From the NCBI GenBank assembly GCA_039026915.1, contig JBCCLJ010000040.1:1-39819 (forward strand): DNA of 39,819 bases, written 5' to 3'. Position 1 is the stretch's first letter; every line of letters starts with the position of its first letter. Shown in pieces: positions 23,599 to 31,692 of this stretch. Position numbers and translations under genes: made by a program. The notes under the pieces were generated by a model. The model ran no database searches. It saw only the letters and a list, made by a program, of their open reading frames with translations, and was not told the DNA's origin. The stretch comes from JBCCLJ01 sp039026915. Its GTDB lineage: Bacteria; Acidobacteriota; Thermoanaerobaculia; Multivoradales; Multivoraceae.

Positions 23599-24449
23599 GG
23601 CTCGAGGTCGACGCTCTCGGCACGCTCCGCTGCCATGGCTTCGATCGCGTCGATCAGGAACCAGGCGCCGCAGGCGGTCCAAGCGCCCTCGAGATGAACC
23701 GTAGGGCGATGCACGGTCTGCGACCGGGCGACCGGATGCCGCATCGGGCTCCAGAGGGCCGTCGTGTTCGAGTCGAAGAACGCCGCCGCGACCATGTCGG
23801 GCTGCTCGTACGCCAGGCGCTCCAAGGAGATCGATCGCCAGCCGGGAAGCTCCTCGAAGTTCTCGAGGCCGGCTGCGACGAGCATTTCGTGAACGAGCGT
23901 GCCGGGGCCGGTGGTGGCTCCGGACGGCGTCATGTAGAGAGCCGATCTGCTGGGCCGTGCCCTGGCCGCGATCTCCTCGAGTCGAGCGTCGAGGTCGCGC
24001 ACGAGCTCCTCGCCCCTCTCGGGCACACCGAGACTGCGTGCCATGAAGAGAGCGCTCTCGCGGACGGCGCCGAGGTCGTTGGAGAAGGGCACTTGAATCA
24101 CCTCGAGACCCGCGCGCTGGAAGAACGCGGCGGCGTTGGGCCCGCCTCCGTACGACCTGACGATGAGGTCCGGTTGGGCGAGGAGCACGTCCTCGGCTCG
24201 AGGGCGTACCTTGGGCAGGCCTCTGGCCCGGTCGCGAAAGTACGAGAACGGCTTCTCGGCGTCGGGCGACAGCCCGAGGATCCTGGAGCGCGGCACCATG
24301 CCAAGGACGTACTGGTCCGCGCAGTAGTCGAGGCTGATGACGCGCGGCGCGCTCTCTTCGGCAACCGCGGAGGCGGCGAAGAGTGTCGCGAGACAGAACG
24401 CGCCGAGGAGTGCGGTGCGCCGAGGAGGACGGAAAACCTCGTTCTTCAA
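23595..24449 (-). CDS. btuF: Periplasmic corrinoid-binding protein
   Basis: 284 residues if started at TTG 24449. That start gives KNEVFRPPRRTALLGAFCLA as signal-peptide n- and h-region, with cleavage after AVA near residue 29. No ATG or GTG lies in the right place and no strong Shine-Dalgarno site is seen, so the start is tentative. The fold is a class III periplasmic binding protein: PRVISLDYCADQYVLGMVPR, VLLAQPDLIVRSYGG, LEVIQVPFSNDLGAVRESAL, LVAAGLENFEELPGWRSISL and LERLAYEQPDMVAAAFF. It delivers corrinoid to BtuCD. The gene is the first after the cobalamin riboswitch. Residues LWSPMRHPVARS near the C-terminus are typical of this group. Confidence 0.85.
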   Translation of the reverse strand: MKNEVFRPPRRTALLGAFCLATLFAASAVAEESAPRVISLDYCADQYVLGMVPRSRILGLSPDAEKPFSYFRDRARGLPKVRPRAEDVLLAQPDLIVRSYGGGPNAAAFFQRAGLEVIQVPFSNDLGAVRESALFMARSLGVPERGEELVRDLDARLEEIAARARPSRSALYMTPSGATTGPGTLVHEMLVAAGLENFEELPGWRSISLERLAYEQPDMVAAAFFDSNTTALWSPMRHPVARSQTVHRPTVHLEGAWTACGAWFLIDAIEAMAAERAESVDLEP

Positions 24450-24600
24450 TCTTGGAAACCGGCTGTCCGACCCGGCGTCGACTCGGGCGAGAGTTCCAAT
24501 CTGGCATCGCTGTCGTTCACAGCGCGACGAGCCAAGGCGTGTCGTTGCGCTGGAAAGCTGTTTCCGGCCCTGGGGTTGACCCGACCCTGGACGAACGACG

Positions 24601-24770
24601 CGGCGGCAGGTTTCCTGGCTTGCCGATCGACGAGGACGACCGCCTTCCCAGAACGAAGTTCCAGTGGCGAGTCGGGTCGGCCTCTCCCGGCTGACAGTTG
24701 CGGGCACAGCTCCGGTTTGTCCGGATTCCCTCTTAGCTCCTGTGGAGGAGCACCACCTCGAGCGACGATA
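24601..24770 (-). ncRNA. Cobalamin (adenosylcobalamin) riboswitch upstream of btuFCD-cobQ
   Basis: Read on the minus strand, conserved blocks occur in the right order: GGTGCTCC-like P2 start, TAAGAGGGAATCCGG (complement of 24721-24735), GCCCGCAACTGTCAGC (complement of 24690-24705), GCCACTGG B12-box (complement of 24661-24668), and AAGCCAGGAAACCTGCC (complement of 24605-24621). These match the cobalamin riboswitch consensus closely. The edges are approximate. About 150 bases separate it from btuF. They include a small palindrome GGAAAGCTGTTTCC (24552-24565), but no classic T-run terminator, so control may be at translation or by Rho. Bound adenosylcobalamin would lower expression of btuF, btuC, btuD and cobQ. 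Confidence 0.92.
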
Positions 24771-24808
24771 CCGCAAAAGGTGCGGCTGGATCGAGGAGCG
24801 CCTGTGCT

Positions 24809-25447
24809 TCAGAAGTCGATGCCGCGCTGCGCTTTGATGCCGCTCTTGAAGGGGTGCTTGCGCTCGACCATTTCGCTGACGAGATCGGCGTAGTCGAGAA
24901 GCTCCGGTTTGGCGTCGCGGCCGGTGAGGATGACGCTGGTGTTGTCGTCGCGTGCCTCCAATCCGTCGATGACGGCCTCGACGGTCAGGTAGTCGTAGCG
25001 CAGTGCGATGTTGATCTCGTCCAGCACGATCAGGTCGAAGTCGCCGCTGCTCATCATCTGCCGCGCTCGCTCGAAGGCCGCTTCGGCCGCCTCGGTGTCA
25101 CGGTCCTTGTCCTGGGTGTCCCAGGTGAAGCCCTCACCCATGGTGTGCCACGTCACCGCCGGCTCGATCTTCTCGAAGAACCGGCGTTCGCCCGTGATCC
25201 ACTTGCCTTTGATGAACTGAACGACGCCGACGCGGTGCCCCCAGCCCAAAGCCCTCGCGATGACGCCAAACGCCGAGCTCGATTTGCCCTTGCCGTTTCC
25301 GGTGTGGACGAGCACCAGAGCGCGCTCCGGATCGATCGCCTCCTTGACCTTGGCGCGCTGCGCGGCCTGTACCTCCTTCATCTTTTCGCGATGGGCAGCG
25401 CTCGTCGGAGCCTCCGAGCCTTGCGGTCGATCGTCTTCCGTGCTCAT
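24809..25447 (-). CDS. cobO: Cob(I)yrinic acid a,c-diamide adenosyltransferase
   Basis: 212 residues from ATG 25447, with AGGAAAGGA upstream. CobO/BtuR/CobA features: an N-terminal helix (HREKMKEVQAAQRAKVKEAI), modified P-loop VHTGNGKGKSSSAFGVIARA (47-66), RVGVVQFIKGKWITGERRFF, GFTWDTQDKDRDTEAA, IVLDEINIALRYDYL and VILTGRDAKPELLDYADLVS. It transfers the adenosyl group from ATP to Co(I) corrinoid. The start overlaps cobC by 4 bases (ATGA). It is the last gene of the cobT-cobS-cobC-cobO set and ends about 40 bases before the riboswitch. Confidence 0.93.
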   Translation of the reverse strand: MSTEDDRPQGSEAPTSAAHREKMKEVQAAQRAKVKEAIDPERALVLVHTGNGKGKSSSAFGVIARALGWGHRVGVVQFIKGKWITGERRFFEKIEPAVTWHTMGEGFTWDTQDKDRDTEAAEAAFERARQMMSSGDFDLIVLDEINIALRYDYLTVEAVIDGLEARDDNTSVILTGRDAKPELLDYADLVSEMVERKHPFKSGIKAQRGIDF

Positions 25448-25977
25448 GGGACGTTCCTTTCCTTGGTCAGGCGGATCACCTCGCCGAACGCAACGTTCGT
25501 AGTGAAGTCTCGGGCCTCGTCTCCCGTCGCCAAGGCGCATTTGATGACGCCCGAATGCGTCACGACGATGTGAGAACGAGCGCTGGATCGATACTCCACC
25601 AGGGCCTCTTCGACGCGCGCGCGCATCGCGGCGACACTCTCGCCGCCGTGAGGCCTTGCCCCGAGGAAGTCTCGGTTCCACTCTTCGACTTCGTCGCGCG
25701 GCACGTCGGACCAGAGCATGCCCTCCCAGCGGCCGAAGTCCATCTCGCGGACGCGCTCATCGACGATCGGTGACAGCTCGAAAGCTCGGCCGATCCGTTC
25801 GGCCAGCAGCCGGCAGCGCTGAAGCGGGCTCGTCACGAGGACGTCGCACGGCGTCAAAGAGGCGACGACGCTCCTTGCGGCCTCCTCGAAGTCGTCGGCG
25901 ACTCCGAGGTCCGTCGCGCCGTAGCAGACGCCGTCCTCGACGGCGGGGCGGGTGTGCCGGACGAGTGTCAGAGCCAT
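25444..25977 (-). CDS. cobC: Alpha-ribazole phosphatase-like histidine phosphatase
   Basis: 177 residues from ATG 25977. Histidine-phosphatase landmarks: LTLVRHTRPAVEDGVCYGAT (the His of the RH motif at residue 8), TSPLQRCRLLAERIGR, VREMDFGRWEGMLW and IVVTHSGVIKCAL. The GVCYGATDLG and FGRWEG patterns fit CobC, which dephosphorylates alpha-ribazole-5'-phosphate or adenosylcobalamin-5'-phosphate in the last step of B12 assembly. It is about 20-25 residues shorter than E. coli CobC. It overlaps cobO by 4 bases and cobS by 10, supporting the B12 role over a general phosphoglycerate mutase. Confidence 0.85.
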   Translation of the reverse strand: MALTLVRHTRPAVEDGVCYGATDLGVADDFEEAARSVVASLTPCDVLVTSPLQRCRLLAERIGRAFELSPIVDERVREMDFGRWEGMLWSDVPRDEVEEWNRDFLGARPHGGESVAAMRARVEEALVEYRSSARSHIVVTHSGVIKCALATGDEARDFTTNVAFGEVIRLTKERNVP

Positions 25978-26747
25978 GCCAGAACTCCCAGATAGAGACC
26001 GATTTCGCTGAGCTGCTGGGTCGCGCCGAGGCAGTCGCCGGTATAGCCGCCGAGCCTGCGCTCGAAGACGAAGCGTGCGGTCGCGTGGCCGAGAACGAGG
26101 CCCACCACGGCGCTCGCGGTGCCCGGAGGACCGAAGAAACGAAAGAGACCGGCGACGCAAGCCGCAGCAACGACCGTGGTGAAGAGCAGCGCCGGCGCAG
26201 GGATCCTCTGCCCGGGAGACTTGCCCGAGCCCTCGCCGCGCAGGTACGTGCTCGTCGCGATGACGACGACCGCCGACCAGCGACTGAGTGCATGAGTCGC
26301 CACCAGGAGCAGGCACACGCCGGTGATCCCGAGGGGGCGAGTCAGCTCCCAGAGAGTGGCCGCCTTGATGGCGAGCACCGAGACCAGTCCGCATGCGCCG
26401 TACACGCCGATGCGGCTGTCCTTCATGATCTCCAGGATGGCGTTGCGGTCGTTGCCACCGCCCACACCGTCGAACATGTCGGCCAGACCGTCTTCGTGGA
26501 AGGCGCCCGTCAGAGCGATCGTCGCGGCGAACGACAGCAGCACGGCGACCAGGGGCGGAAGGAGCACGCTCGCCGTCGCGAGAACCCCTGCACTGAAAGC
26601 TCCGATGAAGAGGCCGACGGTGGGGTAGTGCCGGACGCTGGCTCCGAAGCGCTCGGGCGTGTAGATCGGCCAGTTCGGCAGCGGCACACGGGTCAGAAAC
26701 TGCACGGCGAGTAAGAACGTGTAGAGCTCGCCCCGAAGCCAATTCAT
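25968..26747 (-). CDS. cobS: Adenosylcobinamide-GDP ribazoletransferase (cobalamin synthase)
   Basis: 259 residues from ATG 26747, an integral membrane enzyme with about six or seven helices. Hallmarks: FLLAVQFLTRVPLPNW at the N-terminus, TGAFHEDGLADMFDGVGGG (acidic metal-binding motif), DRNAILEIMKDSRIGVYGAC, HALSRWSAVV and RLGGYTGDCLGATQQLSEIG near the C-terminus. It joins adenosylcobinamide-GDP with alpha-ribazole (or its phosphate) at the inner membrane. It overlaps cobT by 4 bases and cobC by 10. It needs activated corrinoid from CobU/CobP, which is not encoded in the window. Confidence 0.93.
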   Translation of the reverse strand: MNWLRGELYTFLLAVQFLTRVPLPNWPIYTPERFGASVRHYPTVGLFIGAFSAGVLATASVLLPPLVAVLLSFAATIALTGAFHEDGLADMFDGVGGGNDRNAILEIMKDSRIGVYGACGLVSVLAIKAATLWELTRPLGITGVCLLLVATHALSRWSAVVVIATSTYLRGEGSGKSPGQRIPAPALLFTTVVAAACVAGLFRFFGPPGTASAVVGLVLGHATARFVFERRLGGYTGDCLGATQQLSEIGLYLGVLAWL

Positions 26748-27781
26748 GGCTCCGGCCCGCTGACGCCGGCGTCGTCGAAGCTCGCCATCTCGTTGAGCAT
26801 GGCGCATGCGGACCGGACGAGCGGCCAGGCGAGGAGCGCGCCGGTCCCTTCGCCGAGACGGAGGCGCAGGTCGAGCAGAGGCTCCGCGTCGAGAGCGTCG
26901 AGCACGGCGGCGTGCCCGCGCTCGTCCGAGCGGTGCGCGAAGACCATTGCTTCTCGCGCCGACGGCTCGAGTCGAAGGACGACGGCCGCGGCCGCCGTTG
27001 CGATGAAGCCGTCGACGAGCACCAGCTTGCGCTGCGCGGCGGCCTGCTGCACGGCTCCTGCCATCATCGCCATCTCGAAGCCGCCGTACTCGGCTAGGGC
27101 CTGTTCCGGTCCCAACTCCGTCGCTGTGCGCGCGGCAGCCTCCGCCAGTCGCTCTCCCTTGCGTTCGACGCCGTCGTCGTCGAGCCCGGTGCCGCGCCCG
27201 ACGAGGTCTCCGAGTGGCAGTCCCAGGAGCTTGTGGAAGACGAGCGTCGCGGCGGAGGTGTTGCCGATTCCCATCTCGCCGAAGCACAGCGCATCGAAGT
27301 CGCTGTCGGCGACGAGATCGCTGCCGTGCTGGAGGGCCTGTTCAAGCTCCACCGCGGTCATCGCCGGCTCGACACTCGAGTTGCGCGTGCCTGCGCCGAT
27401 TCGGCGACCGATCAGATCGGGGTGTTCGATCGGCTCGCCAGCGACGCCGGCATCGACGACGCGGAGCGCGACTCCGTGGGCGCGCGCGAAAACGTTCGCC
27501 GCCGCGCCGCCCGCGAGGAAGTTGAGCACCATCTGGCGCGTCACCTCTTGCGGGTAGGCCGAGACGCCCGCCGCCGCCAGGCCGTGATCGCCGGCGAAGA
27601 GGGTGAGCTGGCAGCTCTCCATCGTCGGCGTGAGCGACTGCTGGAGCAGGCCGATCTGCAGCGCCAGAGACTCGATCCTGCCGAGCGAGCCGACAGGCTT
27701 CGTCTTGTTGTCGATGGCCCGCTGAAGGAGCTCTCTCGAGAAGCCGGGGGAGCCGTCGTCCTGTCGCGGTGGATCGTCCAT
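26744..27781 (-). CDS. cobT: Nicotinate-nucleotide:dimethylbenzimidazole phosphoribosyltransferase
   Basis: 345 residues from ATG 27781 (start chosen by family length; the frame extends upstream). CobT features: LLQRAIDNKTKPVGSLGRIE (substrate loop), LTLFAGDHGLAAAGVSAYPQ, EVTRQMVLNFLAGGAAANVF, LCFGEMGIGNTSAATLVFHK, GRGTGLDDDGVERK and LVLVDGFIATAAAAVVLRLE. It makes alpha-ribazole-5'-phosphate from nicotinate mononucleotide and DMB. It is first in the cobT-cobS-cobC-cobO operon. No cobalamin riboswitch was found in the 265 bases upstream, unlike the btuF half of the locus. Confidence 0.93.
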   Translation of the reverse strand: MDDPPRQDDGSPGFSRELLQRAIDNKTKPVGSLGRIESLALQIGLLQQSLTPTMESCQLTLFAGDHGLAAAGVSAYPQEVTRQMVLNFLAGGAAANVFARAHGVALRVVDAGVAGEPIEHPDLIGRRIGAGTRNSSVEPAMTAVELEQALQHGSDLVADSDFDALCFGEMGIGNTSAATLVFHKLLGLPLGDLVGRGTGLDDDGVERKGERLAEAAARTATELGPEQALAEYGGFEMAMMAGAVQQAAAQRKLVLVDGFIATAAAAVVLRLEPSAREAMVFAHRSDERGHAAVLDALDAEPLLDLRLRLGEGTGALLAWPLVRSACAMLNEMASFDDAGVSGPEP

Positions 27782-27937
27782 CGTGTGGGAGGTTACTCGG
27801 GCGCCGGATCGCGCACCAGCCTGAGCAGTCCGGACGGCGTAAGGGAATCTCGGCAACTCATCGCGTCTCGCAATCGTCTCTCGCTCGAGGACGAGTTGGC
27901 GAGCCCCTGACGATGCCCGAGACCCTCGATCCAGCGC

Positions 27938-27979
27938 CGCCCCATAGACGTCGTCGAAGACGCCGTCGTCTATGGGGCG
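27938..27979. repeat. Long inverted repeat between divergent cobT and DUF5996 genes
   Basis: CGCCCCATAGACG (27938-27950) and CGTCTATGGGGCG (27967-27979) are perfect 13-base complements. Inside, CGTC-GAA-GACG (27952-27962) forms a second small hairpin. No T-run follows on either strand. It is upstream of both flanking genes, so it is not an obvious terminator for either. Role unknown: a protein-binding dyad, a small RNA or a remnant repeat are possible. Confidence 0.6.
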
Positions 27980-28046
27980 CCGAGAACCTCCTCTCGCTCT
28001 CGGGTAGGGTCGGCTTACATCGTGAACGTGTGCAGCGAGGTGCTCC

Positions 28047-28976
28047 ATGGACTCAGAGTGGCCGCAGATTCCCTACGGCGAGTGGCGCGAGACGGCAGAA
28101 GCTCTTCACCTCTACCTTCAGATCGTCGGCAAGTACCGGCTGGCCCATACGCCTTGGCTCAACCACTCCTGGCACGCCACTTCCTACGTCACGGCCCGGG
28201 GCTTGGAAACGTCTCTCGTGCCGGACAACGACGGCATCGAGGTCACGCTCGACCTGCACGACCACAGCGTCGTGGGATCCAGCGCGGCGGGCCAGGTGCG
28301 CCAGTTCTCGCTCGGTGCGATGAGCGTCTCCCAGTTCCTGGAGCGCTTCGAGAAGATGATCGCCGACCTGGGCGGGAGCCCTGAGTTTCACGGCGTTCCG
28401 AACGAGATCGAGAACCCGATCCCCTTTCGGGAGGACGCTGCTCAGCGCCCCTACGATGCCGACGCCGTCCAGCGCTTTCACCAGGCGCTCGTGAAGATCA
28501 TGGGTGTTCTCCAGTCGTTCCGCACGGGGTTCCTGGGCAAGTCGAGCCCGGTGCATCTCTTCTGGGGGAGCTTCGATCTCGCGGTGACTCGTTTCTCCGG
28601 ACGTTCGGCTCCGCCGCATCCTGGAGGGATCCCGGAACTCCCCGACGACGTCACCCGCGAGGCTTACAGCCACGAAGTCTCCTCGGCGGGGTTTTGGGCC
28701 GGAGGTGGGCCAAGCGACGAAGCGGCGTTCTACTCCTACGCCTATCCTGCGCCCGACGGCTTCAGCGTTGCCTCGGTCGAGCCGGAGGCGGCTTACTACC
28801 ACTCCGATGCGGGCGAGTTTCTTCTTCCCTATGAGGCCGTTCGCTCGAGCGAAGACCCAGCGGCCACGCTGACCCGCTTTCTCGAGACGACGTTTGACGC
28901 GGCAGCGCGCCTCGGCGGCTGGGATCGTTCCCTGGAGTGCCCAATCGGTCGCCGACGAATTCCTCGCGCCCTCTAG
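28047..28976 (+). CDS. DUF5996 family protein
   Basis: 309 residues from ATG 28047, with GAGGTG 5 bases upstream. The sequence begins WPQIPYGEWRETAEALHLYL and QIVGKYRLAHTPWLNHSWHA and contains SSPVHLFWGSFDLAVTRFSG, a combination I know from DUF5996. Other conserved-looking parts are GGGPSDEAAFYSYAYPAPDG and EFLLPYEAVRSSEDP. It has no signal peptide or membrane segment, so it should be cytoplasmic. Family members occur singly in many bacteria and none has a firm function to my knowledge. It is divergent from cobT and convergent with the second orphan permease. Confidence 0.8.
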   Translation: MDSEWPQIPYGEWRETAEALHLYLQIVGKYRLAHTPWLNHSWHATSYVTARGLETSLVPDNDGIEVTLDLHDHSVVGSSAAGQVRQFSLGAMSVSQFLERFEKMIADLGGSPEFHGVPNEIENPIPFREDAAQRPYDADAVQRFHQALVKIMGVLQSFRTGFLGKSSPVHLFWGSFDLAVTRFSGRSAPPHPGGIPELPDDVTREAYSHEVSSAGFWAGGGPSDEAAFYSYAYPAPDGFSVASVEPEAAYYHSDAGEFLLPYEAVRSSEDPAATLTRFLETTFDAAARLGGWDRSLECPIGRRRIPRAL

Positions 28977-29070
28977 GGGACGGGACGCTCCGAAGCTGAC
29001 TCTTCGTCAGGGCGGGGCTGGGAGGTGCGCCGGTGGCAAGCCAGGGTGACCCCGTCCTCGACCAAGCCGA

Positions 29071-31533
29071 TCAGGCGTCGTCTTGCAGCGTCACCGAGGG
29101 ATCGACGCGAGCGGCCCCGAACGCCGGACTCAGAGCGGCGAGGGTCGCCGTCGCGAGCAGCAGCAGAGGCACGCCGATCAGGATGGACGGGTCCGAAGGC
29201 GCGACCTCGAAGAGGAGCGCCCGGATCGACACCGTCAGCCCAAGTGAGGCGGCGACGCCGAGCACGACGCCCGCAGCGACGAGGAGCAGGATCTGTCGCT
29301 CGACCCAGGCCACCACCGCAGCGGGCTTTGCACCGAGCGCGATGCGCACGCCGATCTCGCGCCGCCGTTCGCCGACGACCTGGGAGATGACGCCGTAGAT
29401 TCCGACGCTCGCGAGAGCGAGCGCGAGTACGGCGAAGACGGCGAGAACACCTCCCCACAGGCGATGCCGCCAATAAGAGCTCGACAGCACGTCCTCGACT
29501 TGTCGCACCGAATAGACCGCGACCTGCGGGTCGACGTCCCAGATGGCCTGTCGCACCGCCTCGACGATCTCGGGCGACTCTCGGCGCGCGCGAAGAACGA
29601 AGTGGAACGAGCCCGCGGCGATCTGGTTGTAGGAGACGAAGGCGGCGAGCGGAGGAGCTTGATCGACCCCGGCCAAGCGCACGTCGCCGACGACGCCGAC
29701 GACCGTGATCCAGGGCGCGCTGCCGTCCGGTGTCGGTCGCCGGAAACGCTTTCCGAGAGGACTCTCGCCCGGCCAGAGGCGGCTCGCTGTCTCCTGCCCT
29801 ACGACAGCGACCGGCACCGTCTCGAGCAGGTCGGTCTCTCTGAGATGACGACCTGCGAGCAGCGGGATCCCCGCGACGTCGAAGTAATTGGGGCTCGTTC
29901 GCACGACCCGCACGGGCGGCGCGTTCTTGAGCGTCTCGGGCGTGTCGCCCTCACGCTCGAGGACGGAGCCGAGCGAGTAGACCTCTTCGCCATCGCTGGG
30001 AATGACGTTGGAGCCGCCGGCGGCAGCGACGCCCGGGATGTCCCGCAACCTCTGGAGCACGGAGGTGTAGAGCTTCGCGTAGGGCGGAAACTCCTCGCTG
30101 CCGCGGTACTTGTCTCCCGGCGGCGAGACGTAGGCGGTGTAGAGCTGCGTCGGATCGAGTCCCGGGTCGACCCGAGAGAGGGCAACCACACTCTTGGCGA
30201 GGAGCCCCGCCCCGACCAGCAGAATCACCGAGAGTGCGACTTGAACGACCACGAGGCCGGAGCGGATTCTTCGGGAGGAGCGCGTTGCCGTACCGCCCCG
30301 ACTGCCGCTGCGCAGCGTCTGGGCGAGGTCGATTCGGAAGCCCTGAAGTACCGGAACGACGGCGATCCCCACGCCGACGATCAGCCCCGCCAGGAGCGCG
30401 ACGGCCATCGTTCTCGGTCCGACGACGAAGTCCATCCACGCCGGCAGCTCCACCGGTACGAAGGAGCTCATGGCGCCGACCGCCACCGACCCCAGGGCGA
30501 TCCCGAGCACGGCTCCCGTGAGAGCCAGAAGGCAGCATTCGATGATCAACGCCCTGGCGACCGACCAGCTTCCCGCGCCGATCGCCTTGTGGATCGCCAC
30601 CTCCTTCGCCAAGGCGATACCGCGGGCGAGCACGAGGTTGGCTGCATTGGCGCAGGCGAGCAGCAGAACGAACACGGTCGCGCCGAGAAGGGGCAGCAGG
30701 AAGGTCTGTAGTCCGCCGACCTCGAGCGAGCGCAGCGGGGTGACCGTGGCGCCGACGTCCTTGTTCGAGTCCGGGTACTCGACGGCGAGCGTCCGCGCGA
30801 CGCCCGCCAGATCGCGCTCCGCCGTTGCGGCGTCGACTCCCGGCGCGAGGCGAGCCACGACGCTCTCGTAGTCACGGCCGCGGCGGTTCCCCGAGCGCAG
30901 CGTCGCGCCGAAGCGTGCGTACCAGCTTTCGAGGGGTGCCCACGCGTCGGCGTTGCGGGCGAAGCGGAAGCCGAAGGTGAAGTCGGGAGGCATCACTCCG
31001 GTGACCACGAAGGGAGTCGTGTCGAGCAGGATCGTGCGTCCGAGAATTTCGGGGTCGCTGGCGAAGCGCGTCGTCCACAGGCGGTGGCTGAGCACGACGG
31101 TGTACAGGTCTTCGCCCGGTCGCTCCTCTTCGTGCGAGAAGACGCGTCCGAGAGCAGGCTCTCCTCCGAGCACGTCGAAGAAGTCCGCCGAGGCGAAGTT
31201 CACTTCGACCGGATGGGCCTTGTCGCCGAGTGGCAGGTTGAACGGGATGGTGACGAAGCAGGACATGCCCGCAAAGGTGCGCGTGCGCTCCTTCCAGTCG
31301 AGGTAGTCGGGGACCGACGGACCGATCGCTTCGGAACCGTACTCCGGAGAAGTACTGCGCAGAATCACCAGCTCCTCGGCGCGCTCGTAGGGGAGAGGAC
31401 GCAGCAGCACGGCGTCGATGACGCTGATCATCGCCGCGCTGGCGCCAATGCCCAAAGCGACGGTGAGAATGACTCCGATCGCGAATGCGGGCTGGCGACG
31501 GAAGCTGCGAAGGGCCTGTCGAACGTCCTGCAT
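29071..31533 (-). CDS. Orphan MacB/FtsX-type ABC permease (ADOP), no prefix domain
   Basis: 820 residues from ATG 31533 (GAGG 8 bases upstream; an in-frame GTG at 31542 is the alternative). It begins directly with QALRSFRRQPAFAIGVILTV and ALGIGASAAMISVIDAVLLR, the first MacB-type helix, followed by a periplasmic MacB_PCD domain. Three helices end the first unit (LPLLGATVFVLLLACANAAN onward), and LVVVQVALSVILLVGAGLLA opens the second, which ends with VGERRREIGVRIALGAKPAA and VDPSVTLQDDA. As in the other two copies, no ATPase gene is adjacent. No PadR gene is linked. The glycerophosphodiesterase gene ends 159 bases upstream on the same strand. Confidence 0.85.
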   Translation of the reverse strand: MQDVRQALRSFRRQPAFAIGVILTVALGIGASAAMISVIDAVLLRPLPYERAEELVILRSTSPEYGSEAIGPSVPDYLDWKERTRTFAGMSCFVTIPFNLPLGDKAHPVEVNFASADFFDVLGGEPALGRVFSHEEERPGEDLYTVVLSHRLWTTRFASDPEILGRTILLDTTPFVVTGVMPPDFTFGFRFARNADAWAPLESWYARFGATLRSGNRRGRDYESVVARLAPGVDAATAERDLAGVARTLAVEYPDSNKDVGATVTPLRSLEVGGLQTFLLPLLGATVFVLLLACANAANLVLARGIALAKEVAIHKAIGAGSWSVARALIIECCLLALTGAVLGIALGSVAVGAMSSFVPVELPAWMDFVVGPRTMAVALLAGLIVGVGIAVVPVLQGFRIDLAQTLRSGSRGGTATRSSRRIRSGLVVVQVALSVILLVGAGLLAKSVVALSRVDPGLDPTQLYTAYVSPPGDKYRGSEEFPPYAKLYTSVLQRLRDIPGVAAAGGSNVIPSDGEEVYSLGSVLEREGDTPETLKNAPPVRVVRTSPNYFDVAGIPLLAGRHLRETDLLETVPVAVVGQETASRLWPGESPLGKRFRRPTPDGSAPWITVVGVVGDVRLAGVDQAPPLAAFVSYNQIAAGSFHFVLRARRESPEIVEAVRQAIWDVDPQVAVYSVRQVEDVLSSSYWRHRLWGGVLAVFAVLALALASVGIYGVISQVVGERRREIGVRIALGAKPAAVVAWVERQILLLVAAGVVLGVAASLGLTVSIRALLFEVAPSDPSILIGVPLLLLATATLAALSPAFGAARVDPSVTLQDDA

Positions 31534-31692
31534 GGGCTGCACCTCTGGATGTATGAACGGAGGAAAGTCGAGCGCTTTCTAACGATACTACGTTCTCATT
31601 TGGGCTCTGGCGCGCCGCGTGAAGTCGGCGGCGGCGCCGTGCCGGGACGCGCAACGGCTGTCGCCCTGGTGCCGAAGGGTGCCGAGCCACGT

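Noticed and set aside
27782..28046. A second cobalamin riboswitch upstream of cobT
   Set aside because: No B12-box (GCCACTG-type), GCAACTG or AAGCCAGGAGAC-type blocks were found on the minus strand; only the 13-bp inverted repeat is present.
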